From contig NZ_JAMXLR010000092.1 in the NCBI RefSeq assembly GCF_024054565.1, positions 372,001 to 436,000 on the forward strand: a stretch of DNA of 64,000 nt, in the 5' to 3' direction. Every line of letters starts with the position of its first letter. Position 1 is the first letter of the stretch. The position numbers and the translations under genes were made by a program. Source of the DNA: Aeoliella straminimaris (GTDB lineage: Bacteria > Planctomycetota > Planctomycetia > Pirellulales > Lacipirellulaceae). The notes under the pieces were generated by a model that did no database searches, had not been told where the DNA came from, and saw only the letters and a program-made list of their open reading frames with translations. Positions 18,560 to 27,457 of this stretch are shown piece after piece.

Positions 18560-19555
18560 ATGAACAGATCGCCAGCAATTCTGATTGCCGTCGTTGCCGC
18601 ATGCCTTACCACTGGAAGTGACTCGCCCGCCGCGGATTCCTTTGTACGGCCGGGTGATGGCGTCGACTCGCAGCTCCCAGTTTGGGGCCATAAAGCGGGC
18701 CTGCAAATTGGTTTGGCGCCGACCCCAGGCCCGCGCGGACTCATTCGGGTTTACGCTCCATTCCTGGGGCAGGTGTTTCCCCGTGTTGTCAATTACATCT
18801 CGATTGAGCCAAGTGTGCGTGGGCAGCAGGGCCGCGATCAGTCCGAATTGCAAATAAGCCGGGAACATCCGGAGAGTCGTGGCCTCTCGTTCTGGTCAAC
18901 TGACACGATCGACGCGCCGCGCGTCGCCGATCCGGTTGGCGGAGTCTTGGGCAGGCAGCAGAAGACGCTGCGGGTATTCATTCACACCGAACCCTTCCAG
19001 AACGGAGCTCAGCCCGTGATCGAGTGTGTTTTTCGAGAGCAGGCTCCGTACGAGATCGAGTTTGTCACGCATGCAGCAGAAGGCAGCGCTCCGATGACCA
19101 GTTGTGTGCTGTCCGCCACGATGGGCAACTATGGGCAGCTTCGCGACATTCACCTTAAGGACGGTCGCGTCGCAACGGCCTTGGATCTTTGGAAAGGTGA
19201 CCAGCTCGATGCCTTCGGCTTCTTCCCTTGGAGAACATGGTCAACCAATCAACTCGCTCTCGATCAACACGGCACCGTATCCGTTCCGATTTCGTCCGAT
19301 GCTCCCGATCCCGCCGCCGTTGAGTATGACGCCAACGTGGCGCGTCACTGGCGGTATGTTGGCAAGAAAGCTGTGCATTACTGGCGAGCCAACCGCGATG
19401 CCAACCCCGTGGTGGCCGTCAATGGCCGCAGAAACTATTGGATGTCGAACTCACCAGTCCCCGGTGGACCGGCGTTCGAGAACTTCGAGATCCGCGTCGC
19501 ATTCAAGCCGGGCAATCGACTATGGTTCGGTGTCCGCCCGGATGACGAACCTTGA
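18560..19555 (+). CDS. Secreted hypothetical protein
   Basis: 331 residues from ATG 18560, where a signal peptide starts (PAILIAVVAACLTTG). The open frame extends upstream to 18290, but that part does not read as protein. The body is beta-rich with many aromatic residues (GLIRVYAPFL, FFPWRTWSTNQLAL, HYWRANRDANPVVAVNGRR) and ends GNRLWFGVRPDDEP. The layout resembles secreted planctomycete proteins linked to carbohydrate binding, but I do not recognise a family. It is convergent with the glycosidase gene at 19661. Confidence 0.65.
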   Translation: MNRSPAILIAVVAACLTTGSDSPAADSFVRPGDGVDSQLPVWGHKAGLQIGLAPTPGPRGLIRVYAPFLGQVFPRVVNYISIEPSVRGQQGRDQSELQISREHPESRGLSFWSTDTIDAPRVADPVGGVLGRQQKTLRVFIHTEPFQNGAQPVIECVFREQAPYEIEFVTHAAEGSAPMTSCVLSATMGNYGQLRDIHLKDGRVATALDLWKGDQLDAFGFFPWRTWSTNQLALDQHGTVSVPISSDAPDPAAVEYDANVARHWRYVGKKAVHYWRANRDANPVVAVNGRRNYWMSNSPVPGGPAFENFEIRVAFKPGNRLWFGVRPDDEP

Positions 19556-19660
19556 CGGCCGTGCTGCTGGAATGCAGCGGGTTTGTGACAAACCCAATTC
19601 ATCGCAAGCAGGCAACCTACCTCAACCTACCTACCGCCGTACACAAGGTTCGGTGGCATC

Positions 19661-21565
19661 TCAAAATTCGGCGTCAATCGACTCTATTTCCGCACCTCTG
19701 AAGTAAACAGGTGCACCGCTGACAGTCAGGACAGCGCTGTTGCCTGAAAGCGAGGGAGACAACGGGTTGCCGGTGTGCGAGGTGAAGGACGGCGGTGCGT
19801 CACGGAACTCGACGCGGACGGTTCCTGAGTTCTTGTAGGACCAGATCGCGCCGGCGGAGGTTCCGTCCGGCAGCTTCCACTGAGGATAATAAAGTGACTT
19901 ATCTGCGCTGCGCCACTTGGAGTCCGTGAATGTGGATCCGGCGGGTAACTGGCTCGTCAGAGTCCGGTAGGCGGAGTAGGCGGGTTTCTCACTGAAATCG
20001 TTGTGCACGATGCCAAAGTGCGACTCTTTGTCGTGCTGGTCGTGCTCGGGCGCCTGGAACTCGTACCAGAAAATGCGTTCGACGCCACAGCGTCTGGCAA
20101 TGAGCTGCGAGCGTGTAAGCATCTCCGCCTGTCCGGATTGATCAACAACGCGTCCAGCGCCTTCACGCATCGTGTTTACGATGACAGCTCCTTTCCAGTC
20201 GCTATCGAAGTCAAAGATTGCCGCCGCCGTGCCGGTGTATTCATCATTCTTCCCCTGCAGCAGGGGAATGAATCGATCGCCCTCTCTAAAATTGTAGGGT
20301 TGCAGAAAGCGGTTGGCGGTTATCTTCTTCGGCTGGTCTGGCAGACCGGCCACCGGACCGGCATATTCTACGGTCATCTCTTCCGGGATGATCCCTTTGT
20401 TGTTCCACCAGCCCTCTGCCTGGATGCGGAGTTCGCGGTAGCCTGTCGTGTTGGTTTTCTGCCACGAACCGTTCTGCGTTTTTGTGAAGCCGTACCAGAA
20501 AGGCATGCCATACAGATCTACTACCGTGCCGCCCTCTTTGACGTAGCGGACGATGCGGTCAAATCCATCTGCGTAGTAGTTCTCGCTGGGCGGCATCACG
20601 ACAACATCAATTTCATTCCGGTCGAGGGTCGGTGCAACATCCTCATAGTCCAGCGCCTCGATGGAGCTACCCGCGGGCAGCCGGATGGCAATCCGCTGTT
20701 TGAGAAGCCAGCCGGGTTGGTCACTTTCAGGATCCTTAATGCAAATTATCCTGTAGGTTTTCTTCTCGGGCAGCACACTTTTCAGAGCCTCCTGCAGAAA
20801 TCCCGGAGAAGTGAATTCCGGCTTGTGAGTAGGCCAGCCAATTTCCGTTATCCAGATGGGTTTGTTTTCATCGCCGTATTCAGTCATCAGCTCCCTGAGC
20901 TGATGCAGGCTCTCTTCAAGGTTTTGCTCCGGGGGAAGTGGATGGCTGTAGGGATGAACATTCATGATGTCAAAGAACTTGCCACCACCTGATTGATAGA
21001 GCTTCTCGATATAATCGAATGGAATGCCGGCATATCCGCCGACCGCAACTTTTAAGTCGGGGTTAACCGATTTTATGGTTTCATAGCTTCTCTTCAGCAG
21101 GGCAAAGTAATGCTCCGGATTGGGGTCCTTCCAGAAGCCCTGCAAGTTCTGCTCGTTCCAGATCTCCCAGACGGGAACTCGATCCTGATAGCGCTCTACC
21201 ATCGTTCGCACATAGAGCTCCCACGCATCGAGGTGCTGCCATGCGGGATCCGCAAAGCGGTTGTTGTAATCCAGTATCGGAAGAACCTGAATGTGGTCTT
21301 GCGGGGCACTTTTAAGTAGGGCGTCAACGCGTTCAAACTTCCACGTGTCCGGGGCGGGTTGCACTGCGGTCCAGGAGAAGTCAGCGCGGGCCCATTGAAT
21401 GCCAGCCGCTTCCATCAAGCGCAAAGTTGTTGCGCGCTGATCGAATTCGTGCCCGACGAGATGCGAGCAAACGCCATAGGGAGATGCCTGGGGTTCGACG
21501 GCGGGGGCCGGTGCATTGAAGATAAGGAGAACTATGACGATGAAAAAACCGTTGGTGCGTTGCAT
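19661..21565 (-). CDS. Secreted clan GH-A glycoside hydrolase (GH39/GH5-like)
   Basis: 634 residues with a signal peptide (residues 1-22). The TIM barrel (about 28-290) has the clan GH-A pair: acid/base E138 after Asn in WEIWNEQN and nucleophile E241 in WITEIGWPTH, about 100 residues apart. AADFSWTAVQP-like strand residues and VHPYSHP (203-209) complete the cleft. A second part (about 290-540) looks like a glutamine-amidotransferase-like or Rossmann segment (IDVVVMPPSENYYADG, YVKEGGTVVDLYGMP), and the C-terminus is a beta-sandwich (GTVRVEFRDAPP, SAVLTVSGAPVYFRG). Base composition is visibly less GC-rich than its neighbours, which suggests acquisition. The substrate cannot be read from sequence; xylosidase, iduronidase or glucanase activities occur in related families. 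Confidence 0.82.
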   Translation of the reverse strand: MQRTNGFFIVIVLLIFNAPAPAVEPQASPYGVCSHLVGHEFDQRATTLRLMEAAGIQWARADFSWTAVQPAPDTWKFERVDALLKSAPQDHIQVLPILDYNNRFADPAWQHLDAWELYVRTMVERYQDRVPVWEIWNEQNLQGFWKDPNPEHYFALLKRSYETIKSVNPDLKVAVGGYAGIPFDYIEKLYQSGGGKFFDIMNVHPYSHPLPPEQNLEESLHQLRELMTEYGDENKPIWITEIGWPTHKPEFTSPGFLQEALKSVLPEKKTYRIICIKDPESDQPGWLLKQRIAIRLPAGSSIEALDYEDVAPTLDRNEIDVVVMPPSENYYADGFDRIVRYVKEGGTVVDLYGMPFWYGFTKTQNGSWQKTNTTGYRELRIQAEGWWNNKGIIPEEMTVEYAGPVAGLPDQPKKITANRFLQPYNFREGDRFIPLLQGKNDEYTGTAAAIFDFDSDWKGAVIVNTMREGAGRVVDQSGQAEMLTRSQLIARRCGVERIFWYEFQAPEHDQHDKESHFGIVHNDFSEKPAYSAYRTLTSQLPAGSTFTDSKWRSADKSLYYPQWKLPDGTSAGAIWSYKNSGTVRVEFRDAPPSFTSHTGNPLSPSLSGNSAVLTVSGAPVYFRGAEIESIDAEF

Positions 21566-21752
21566 GGTGAGTTAAAGGCAAATTGCGTTGAGTGAAGCAA
21601 TGAACCACAGGTCGTAATGACGTGATTTGAGCATGGTTGCCGGCGGGGTGCCACTAGCTACCACACAGAGGAACACTACCTTGCCGCGACCATTGGTGCC
21701 TCCGGCTGTATCTGATCGCTCCGCTAGAAATATTGCCGCTTGCCTCCCACAC

Positions 21753-21794
21753 AAAAAAAACAGGGCGGCGACGCCCAGTTGGCATCGCCGCCCT
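21753..21794 (-). terminator. Rho-independent terminator of the phoD-like gene
   Basis: AGGGCGGCGA (21762-21771) and TCGCCGCCCT (21785-21794) form a perfect 10-bp stem; on the minus strand it is followed by eight U (complement of A 21753-21760). It sits 48 bases after the stop of the minus-strand phosphatase gene. Its sequence is shared with the terminator at 29080. Confidence 0.9.
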
Positions 21795-21841
21795 CTCCAA
21801 ACGGAGTTTCCCCTCTCCTGCTCGGTTAGCTGGCCAGCAGG

Positions 21842-23428
21842 TTACACCTGCTGGGCACCTGGTCGGCCCGACTCGACCACAAACGCGGCCGACTGTTCCA
21901 CGGCGCTCTCGGGATCGGTCACATCGTCGACCGCGTAATAGCGGCTGGTCCAACTCTCGGGCGTCAACTCGCACGCGACGTAGCCCCGCCGGCGGTCGTG
22001 GTAGCGCAGGCCGGGGTTCTCGTTTTGCAGCGCGGAGATATCCAGCGACTTCGGGCCGTTGCCGCCACTAGAGATCGAGGTGCCGACAAACTCGGTAGCC
22101 ACCACCGGCGACTCGCCCAACAGGTCGTCCTGGTGCAGGTCGTTCACCCAGTTCGAGTGAATGTCGCCGGTCAGCACGACCGGGTTGCTCACCCGACGAT
22201 CGGCCAGGTACGACATCAAGTGGTTCCGCTCGTATTGGCAGCCGGGCCACTGATCCATGGAGTACTCCCGTTCGGGACCTTGCTTGCGATCCACGGCGCC
22301 CATCATCACCTGCTGGGCGAGGATGTTCCACCGCGACTCGGAGGCCAGCAGCGACCCTTCCAGCCAGTCGCGCTGCTTGGTGCCCAACAGCGATTGCGTC
22401 GGTTGGAGGCAGTCGTCGTCGATGTCGTGCTTCGTATCGTCATGTGGCTGGTCGCTGCGGTACTGCCGGGTGTCGAGCACGAACATCTCTGCCAGATCAC
22501 CAATCCGCACCTTGCGATACAGCCGCATGTGAGGACCTTGCGGCAGCGAACGCCGGCGGAGCGGCATCATTTCGTAGTAGGCCTGGTAGGCGTTCGCGCG
22601 ACGAATGAGAAACTCCACCGGGTCGACATCCAGTTGTTCCGAAATATCGCCGGCGTAGTTGTTGTCGAACTCATGATCGTCCCAGGTCACCATCCACGGG
22701 CACTGGGCGTGCATCGCTTGCAGCAGCGGATCGCTGCGGTACTGGGCGTGGCGAATGCGGTAGTCGTCCAGCGAGTTGATTTCCTTACCGAGGTGTTTGC
22801 GAACGCCGCCTTTCTTGCCCTTGCCTTCGTAGATGTAGTCGCCCAGGTGCACGACCATGTCGAGGTCCTGTTCGGCCATGTGGCGATAAGCCGCGTAATG
22901 GCCCGCCTCGTAGTGTTGGCACGAAGCAAACGCAAAGCGGAACAGGTCGGGGCTTGCCACGCGGCGCGGCGTGGTGCGGGTCCGCCCGACGGGGCTGGTC
23001 GCGTCGCCCACCATGAACCGATAGTGGTACCAACGATCGGGCCGCAGCCCGTCGACCGCCACGTGCACCGAGTGACCGAGTTGCGGTGTGGCCCACGACC
23101 GACCGCGTTGCACGACGCTATTGAATTGTTCGTCTTCGGCAACTTCCCATCGCACACGCACAGGCGCGAGATCCATGCCGCCGCCGGGCTCGAGCGGTTG
23201 GGTCGCCAAACGGGTCCACAGCAGCACGCTGTTGTTGGCCGGATCGCCCGATGCAACTCCCAGCGTGAAGGGATCGTTGGACACGGGCTTCTCCGTCTCC
23301 AATTTGTCGGCGGCGCGAACCATAGGAGCCGCGGTCAGTCCTGCGACGTAGGCCATGAACAATCGACGATCAACGCCGCCGGCGCGGCGGGCCGCGGCCC
23401 GAAACTGCTGGGTAGTAGGTAGCTGCAT
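21842..23428 (-). CDS. phoD: Alkaline phosphatase, PhoD family
   Basis: 528 residues from ATG 23428 (an in-frame upstream start at 23464 adds 12 residues without export features). The N-terminus has a Tat-like motif (VDRRLFMAYVAGLTAAP). A fibronectin-like domain (FTLGVASGDP onward) precedes the metallophosphatase domain with FASCQHYEAG, HLGDYIYEG, TWDDHEFDNNY, AQQVMMGAVD and LTGDIHSNW, which supply the calcium/iron ligands of PhoD. It hydrolyses phosphate mono- and diesters outside the cytoplasm for phosphate scavenging. The gene is single, with its own terminator. No PhoB box was identified by eye. Confidence 0.92.
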   Translation of the reverse strand: MQLPTTQQFRAAARRAGGVDRRLFMAYVAGLTAAPMVRAADKLETEKPVSNDPFTLGVASGDPANNSVLLWTRLATQPLEPGGGMDLAPVRVRWEVAEDEQFNSVVQRGRSWATPQLGHSVHVAVDGLRPDRWYHYRFMVGDATSPVGRTRTTPRRVASPDLFRFAFASCQHYEAGHYAAYRHMAEQDLDMVVHLGDYIYEGKGKKGGVRKHLGKEINSLDDYRIRHAQYRSDPLLQAMHAQCPWMVTWDDHEFDNNYAGDISEQLDVDPVEFLIRRANAYQAYYEMMPLRRRSLPQGPHMRLYRKVRIGDLAEMFVLDTRQYRSDQPHDDTKHDIDDDCLQPTQSLLGTKQRDWLEGSLLASESRWNILAQQVMMGAVDRKQGPEREYSMDQWPGCQYERNHLMSYLADRRVSNPVVLTGDIHSNWVNDLHQDDLLGESPVVATEFVGTSISSGGNGPKSLDISALQNENPGLRYHDRRRGYVACELTPESWTSRYYAVDDVTDPESAVEQSAAFVVESGRPGAQQV

Positions 23429-23666
23429 CGTATTCCTTGACGCAAATGGGGGCGTGAGGTCCAAAGGTGCATTTTAATCAGGATTTGTGAAGACCATAAG
23501 AAGACCGACTGATGGCGACCGTGTTGCCCCACCTGCTCGGCCAGGTGAACCCCCAGGGCCCATTGTCGCACCTTGTTGGGTGCTTCGTCTTGCAGCGGGC
23601 GGGGCAGCTAGCAACATTGGAGTTTCTAAGCAGGAAAACAGCCCGGAACAGAGGACACGGACGATC

Positions 23667-24536
23667 ATGAGTTCAGTTGGCATGGTGCAACATGTTTCCG
23701 ATACGGCCCTGTGGGTCGCCACTTACCGGGCACGGGAATCCGAAAGAGGAGATGCGGTGTTCAACGACCCACTGGCTGCCAAGCTGGTTGGGGAACGTGG
23801 CCCCGCCATCGCCGCCACAATGCCGTACAGCAAGTTGATGGAGTGGGTGCTGGTGGTCCGAACCTCGGCCATCGATCGCTTGATTCACAGTGCGATTGGA
23901 AGTGGCGTCGACAGGGTGTTGAACCTCGGCGCTGGCCTCGATACGCGACCCTACCGGATGGACCTGCCCGAGTCGTTGCAATGGGTCGAAGTCGACTTTC
24001 CGGAAATCGTGCGGTACAAAAACGAGGTTCTGGCCAACGAACGCCCCGTCTGCCGGCTGCAAAGAATCGAAGCCGACTTGTCAGACGATCAGACGCGGCG
24101 CAAGGTGCTGAAGGAGGCTGTTGCGGGGGCGAAACGAGTGGCAGTGATTACCGAGGGCGTGATCCCCTACCTCAGCCCCGAGCAGGTAAGCGCGCTCTCT
24201 CGAGAATTGATCGCGGAGCCGGCCGTCGATTGCTGGATTCAAGACTTTCGCCAGGGCGGCCGGGGCACGGCTCTAAAGAAGCTGACCAAGAGACTCAGGC
24301 TCAACGACGCCCCGCTGCGTTTTGGCGTGAAAGACTGGTTGGGCTTCTTCGTGGAGCGCGGCTGGCAGACCCGCGAGATCATTTTCATGCACGATGAGTC
24401 GCGGCGCATCGGCCGTAGCGCCCCGTTTGTCTTCCCGGTCAGCTTGATCTACATCGCCAAATTCTTGGCTTCGAAGAAATTACGAGAGAAGACGATCAAA
24501 GAAAACGGCTACGTCTTGTTCCAGCGGAGTGCATGA
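23667..24536 (+). CDS. Class I SAM-dependent methyltransferase (PF04072 type)
   Basis: 289 residues from ATG 23667; the open frame goes back to 23487 but that part is not protein-like. Motif I is LNLGAGLDTRPYRM (86-98), the GxGxDTR signature of the leucine carboxyl methyltransferase-like/YktD family, followed by WVEVDFPEI (106-114) and VITEGVIPYLS. These enzymes use S-adenosylmethionine; substrates are mostly unknown. It lies alone between the divergent phoD gene and an attC-like dyad that begins 83 bases after its stop, the position expected of a gene in an integron cassette. Confidence 0.85.
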   Translation: MSSVGMVQHVSDTALWVATYRARESERGDAVFNDPLAAKLVGERGPAIAATMPYSKLMEWVLVVRTSAIDRLIHSAIGSGVDRVLNLGAGLDTRPYRMDLPESLQWVEVDFPEIVRYKNEVLANERPVCRLQRIEADLSDDQTRRKVLKEAVAGAKRVAVITEGVIPYLSPEQVSALSRELIAEPAVDCWIQDFRQGGRGTALKKLTKRLRLNDAPLRFGVKDWLGFFVERGWQTREIIFMHDESRRIGRSAPFVFPVSLIYIAKFLASKKLREKTIKENGYVLFQRSA

Positions 24537-24618
24537 ACCACTGCCCCCCGGCGCCGCCATTGGCTGCCAGCTGCGCCGCGCCCCCTTCATTTTTCTCTGC
24601 TTTTTACCACTACAGATT

Positions 24619-24701
24619 GCCTAACGCGGAGGATCGGGACCCAAAACCGGCGGTCGGGCAGCCAAGTGGCTGCTCTCGTCCTGATTGCCACTGCGTTAGA
24701 G
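24619..24701 (+). repeat. attC-like recombination site or structured RNA element
   Basis: The outer 7-mers are GCCTAAC (24619-24625, matches RYYYAAC) and GTTAGAG (24695-24701, six of seven of GTTRRRY). CTAACGC (24621-24627) pairs with GCGTTAG (24693-24699). After unpaired spacers of 5 and 7 bases a second helix pairs ATCGGGAC (24633-24640) with GTCCTGAT (24678-24685), and inside lies a hairpin GCAGCC-AAGT-GGCTGC (24658-24673). Outer R box, spacer, inner L box and a variable terminal hairpin is the plan of integron attC sites. No integrase is in the window. Confidence 0.5.
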
Positions 24702-24770
24702 GTTTTACAGGTACGGCAGGCCATAGGTGCGAAACGCCGCGATTTAGTGTGTTCTCCATCTCGTTGTGGC

Positions 24771-24779
24771 TGGTACAAT
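24771..24779 (+). promoter_or_regulatory. Candidate extended -10 promoter
   Basis: TGG-TACAAT (TGnTANNNT pattern, five of six to TATAAT) ends 60 bases before the ATG of the zinc-ribbon protein. No good -35 hexamer lies upstream, as is common with extended -10 promoters. Confidence 0.4.
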
Positions 24780-24839
24780 GGAGGAGGCGCGCCAGTAGGG
24801 GCCGTTTTAACGGGCGTAGTTCTTCTCTATTTCACTGCT

Positions 24840-25790
24840 ATGTCGATTGATCTCCAGTGCCCCGAATGCGAGACGCCGTTCAAGGTAGATGAGTCGTTCG
24901 CTGGCCGCAGGGGTACGTGTAAACGTTGCGGCACCAAGATCCAAATTCCCGGCATGAGCAGCAGCGTGCTGCGGGCCGTGAGCCTGTCGCTCGAGAATGC
25001 GACCCCCGAGCAGATGCTGGGTGAGCTCGCGCGGCGCAAGATCAGTGCCGTGCTGGCGTACAGCGATCCGCGCACCTCGACTCCTCCCAAAGTGGACGTG
25101 GAAGGAGACCTGCTCGATTCGGACATCGATTATCGTCGCCTGCTGTACTGCATCAAAACGGGTGACCTCGAGTCGCAGCATGTGGGCCGAATGCTTGAGC
25201 ACTTGTCGGCAAAAGTACGTCGCGACCAGCTCGCGAAGAACGCCACGCCGGCAGGAGGTAAGGAGCAGGAGCTGTTCGAGTTGAAGGGCGACTGGCTGGG
25301 GATGACGCTCGACGAGTTCAAACAGAAGTACTACCGCGAGCTTCCGAGCCTTGGACGCACGATGCCCTGGTGTTCGGACGAATCGCCCGGCCGCAGCATC
25401 GACGAGTTACACGCCGAGCCATGGCACGCGGCCGCAGGTGTGGTGACGGCGCGAGTCGATCTGCCGGCCGAGAACGCATCGCCGACAATCGCCCAAGAGC
25501 CGACACAACTAGTGCTTTACCAGTTCCTGGATGGAAGGCTGTTTCAGATCGAAGCGTACTTTCGGACGCAATCCTTCCACGTGATCATGCAAACGCTGAT
25601 CAAGAAGTATGGCAAACCGGTGGCTGAGACGCAGAGCCCGCGGTGCCTGACGTGGTGGAACATGTCGGCGACTATCGAACTGCGGTTCGGCTCCATCCGC
25701 CCGGTCCGTTCCGCCCGATTGAGGTTCTTTCACGACGATCTGTTCGAGCAAGCTGTTGCCCGGGTGCCGTCGCACACGCACGACATCTAG
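24840..25790 (+). CDS. Zinc-ribbon protein of unknown function
   Basis: 316 residues from ATG 24840. The N-terminus is a zinc ribbon (C7-x2-C10 and C27-x2-C30, with FKVDESFAGRRG between), the MJ0042/planctomycete finger type that often heads otherwise unrelated proteins. The remainder is soluble; residues 85-125 are helical and charged, and the C-terminal half (LYQFLDGRLFQIEAYF, MQTLIKKYGKPV, PRCLTWWNMSATIELRF) looks like a small alpha/beta domain. There is no signal peptide, so it is cytoplasmic. No catalytic motif is recognised. Confidence 0.75.
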   Translation: MSIDLQCPECETPFKVDESFAGRRGTCKRCGTKIQIPGMSSSVLRAVSLSLENATPEQMLGELARRKISAVLAYSDPRTSTPPKVDVEGDLLDSDIDYRRLLYCIKTGDLESQHVGRMLEHLSAKVRRDQLAKNATPAGGKEQELFELKGDWLGMTLDEFKQKYYRELPSLGRTMPWCSDESPGRSIDELHAEPWHAAAGVVTARVDLPAENASPTIAQEPTQLVLYQFLDGRLFQIEAYFRTQSFHVIMQTLIKKYGKPVAETQSPRCLTWWNMSATIELRFGSIRPVRSARLRFFHDDLFEQAVARVPSHTHDI

Positions 25791-25795
25791 CGGGT

Positions 25796-25813
25796 GACAC
25801 CGCTATCGGTGTC
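25796..25813 (+). terminator. Hairpin after the zinc-ribbon gene, weak terminator candidate
   Basis: GACACCG-CTAT-CGGTGTC forms a 7-bp stem six bases after the stop codon. No T tract follows, so intrinsic termination is doubtful; it may protect the 3' end. Confidence 0.35.
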
Positions 25814-25894
25814 CCCGGCTCCCCACATAAAGGCGGCGATACCCCCCAACCTCACCCTCTCGCGACAGGCGACCAGTTCGGTATCATACCTCAC

Positions 25895-27163
25895 ATGTCC
25901 GAACCACCTCCCATGCATCCCAGTCTCGAATCTTGGATCCGATCCGAAGGGGCGTCCTTTGCATTAGACGATCCGTCGTCGACCGCCACGGCCATCGACA
26001 GCGTGATGGCGTACCTGGGGCCGTCGGTCCAGTTGCTTGGGCTGGGAGAGCCAACGCATCAGGTCGAGGCCTTCCTCGCATTTCGCAATACCGTGTTTCG
26101 GCACCTTGTCGAGCACTACGGCTTCACGGCCATCGCCATCGAGAGCAGCTATCCGCGGGGCCGACAGGTGAACGACTACGTGCAGCACCGCAGTGCCGCC
26201 ACGCTCGACGAAGTGATGAGCGAGGGCGTCACGCACGGCTTTGGGGCGAGCCAGGCCAATCGCGAGTTAGTCGAGTGGATGCGCGACTACTCCGCTATGC
26301 ACACCGATCGCATGTTGCGATTCGAAGGGTTCGACGCGCCGACCGAGATGATGTACTCGGATAGCCCGCGAGTGCTGATCGAGTCGGCGCTCGATTATTT
26401 GCAGTCGTCCTCCGATCTGGATGTCGACGCCCGCCGGCAGCGAGTAAACGAACTGTTGGGCGACGATGCGGCGTGGGAGAGCGAGCAGGCCAATTTGGAT
26501 CCGAACCAATCGGTGGGCAGCTCGCCCGAGGCCAGGAAGTTGGCGATCGAGGTGCGTAGGCTGCACGCGGAGATGCGGAAGCGAAAACGCGAGCTGATCA
26601 TCCACAGCGACCTGGAGGCCTACGAAGCCGGGGTCGAGGACCTGCGTCTTGCGCAGCAGCTACTGACCTATCACCTGATTGTCGCCACACCGAGCGAAGA
26701 TCGCATGGTCGACATGCTCGCCCAACGCGACGTGATGATGGCCGACAACCTGGCGTACATCGCCAGCAGCGAGCAGCTCCGCGGCGGCCGCGTCTTGGCG
26801 TTTGGGCACAACACCCATCTGCAGCTCGGCAAAGCCCAGTGGCAGTGGGGCGAGAACCACCTCGAGTGGTGGCCCGCCGGCGCGCACGTCCGCGGCCAAC
26901 TGGGCATCCGCTACTCGGTGATTGGCGTGGGCGTCGGCAAACTGTCGGCCTACGATCTCGGCCCGGCGGAGGAAGGATCGCTCGAGGCGATGCTCACCAC
27001 CGGCGGTCTATCGCGGTTCGTCCCCACCCACCGCGGCAATGCGCTGCCACCCGACGAAGTCGATGCGCTCACCACCCGAACGGCCGACCCACGCTACTTT
27101 CCCTTCACGCAGAATAGCCTGAGGGACTTCGACATGCTGGCGGTGCTGGAGTCGGCTGAGTAG
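25895..27163 (+). CDS. Erythromycin esterase family protein
   Basis: 422 residues from ATG 25895. The EreA/EreB-like fold is shown by LGLGEPTHQVEAF (E52, H55), AIAIESSYPRGR (E83), VTHGFGASQANRELVEWMR and VLAFGHNTHLQ, which supply the catalytic His and Glu residues. In resistance enzymes the family opens the macrolactone ring; many environmental members have other or unknown ester substrates, so resistance is not implied. No signal peptide. It follows the zinc-ribbon gene by about 100 bases and has a hairpin after its stop. Confidence 0.85.
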   Translation: MSEPPPMHPSLESWIRSEGASFALDDPSSTATAIDSVMAYLGPSVQLLGLGEPTHQVEAFLAFRNTVFRHLVEHYGFTAIAIESSYPRGRQVNDYVQHRSAATLDEVMSEGVTHGFGASQANRELVEWMRDYSAMHTDRMLRFEGFDAPTEMMYSDSPRVLIESALDYLQSSSDLDVDARRQRVNELLGDDAAWESEQANLDPNQSVGSSPEARKLAIEVRRLHAEMRKRKRELIIHSDLEAYEAGVEDLRLAQQLLTYHLIVATPSEDRMVDMLAQRDVMMADNLAYIASSEQLRGGRVLAFGHNTHLQLGKAQWQWGENHLEWWPAGAHVRGQLGIRYSVIGVGVGKLSAYDLGPAEEGSLEAMLTTGGLSRFVPTHRGNALPPDEVDALTTRTADPRYFPFTQNSLRDFDMLAVLESAE

Positions 27164-27194
27164 CGAGCCAGCCTTTCAGACAAGCTTCGATAGC

Positions 27195-27213
27195 CGGACC
27201 GCCACGCGGTCCG
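27195..27213 (+). terminator. Hairpin after the erythromycin esterase-like gene
   Basis: CGGACCGC-CAC-GCGGTCCG is a perfect 8-bp stem with a 3-base loop, 31 bases after the stop codon. There is no T tract. Confidence 0.4.
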
Positions 27214-27457
27214 TGAATCTCGAAAATCTTGAAACGTTGCGGTGAGTCTAGATTGCCTTAGTAGTGCACTTGGCACTGAGTGCAATTTGGGGCTTTTGAA
27301 AGAGGCTTCGGACGATGTGGTTGAGGTGGTTCCAGCCGCAAATCCTTCCGAGAAGTCCTTCTGCAAGAGTCCGTCCGAAACGACACCAGTTTCGATCTCG
27401 CCAAACCTGGGGATTCCAAGTAACTTCTATGATGGTTTACAGTCTCCTCTCAGACCA

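Noticed and set aside
23575..23581. GTTGGGT before the methyltransferase gene as an upstream cassette junction
   Set aside because: It fits GTTRRRY, but this degenerate word is frequent and no RYYYAAC partner or dyad lies upstream.
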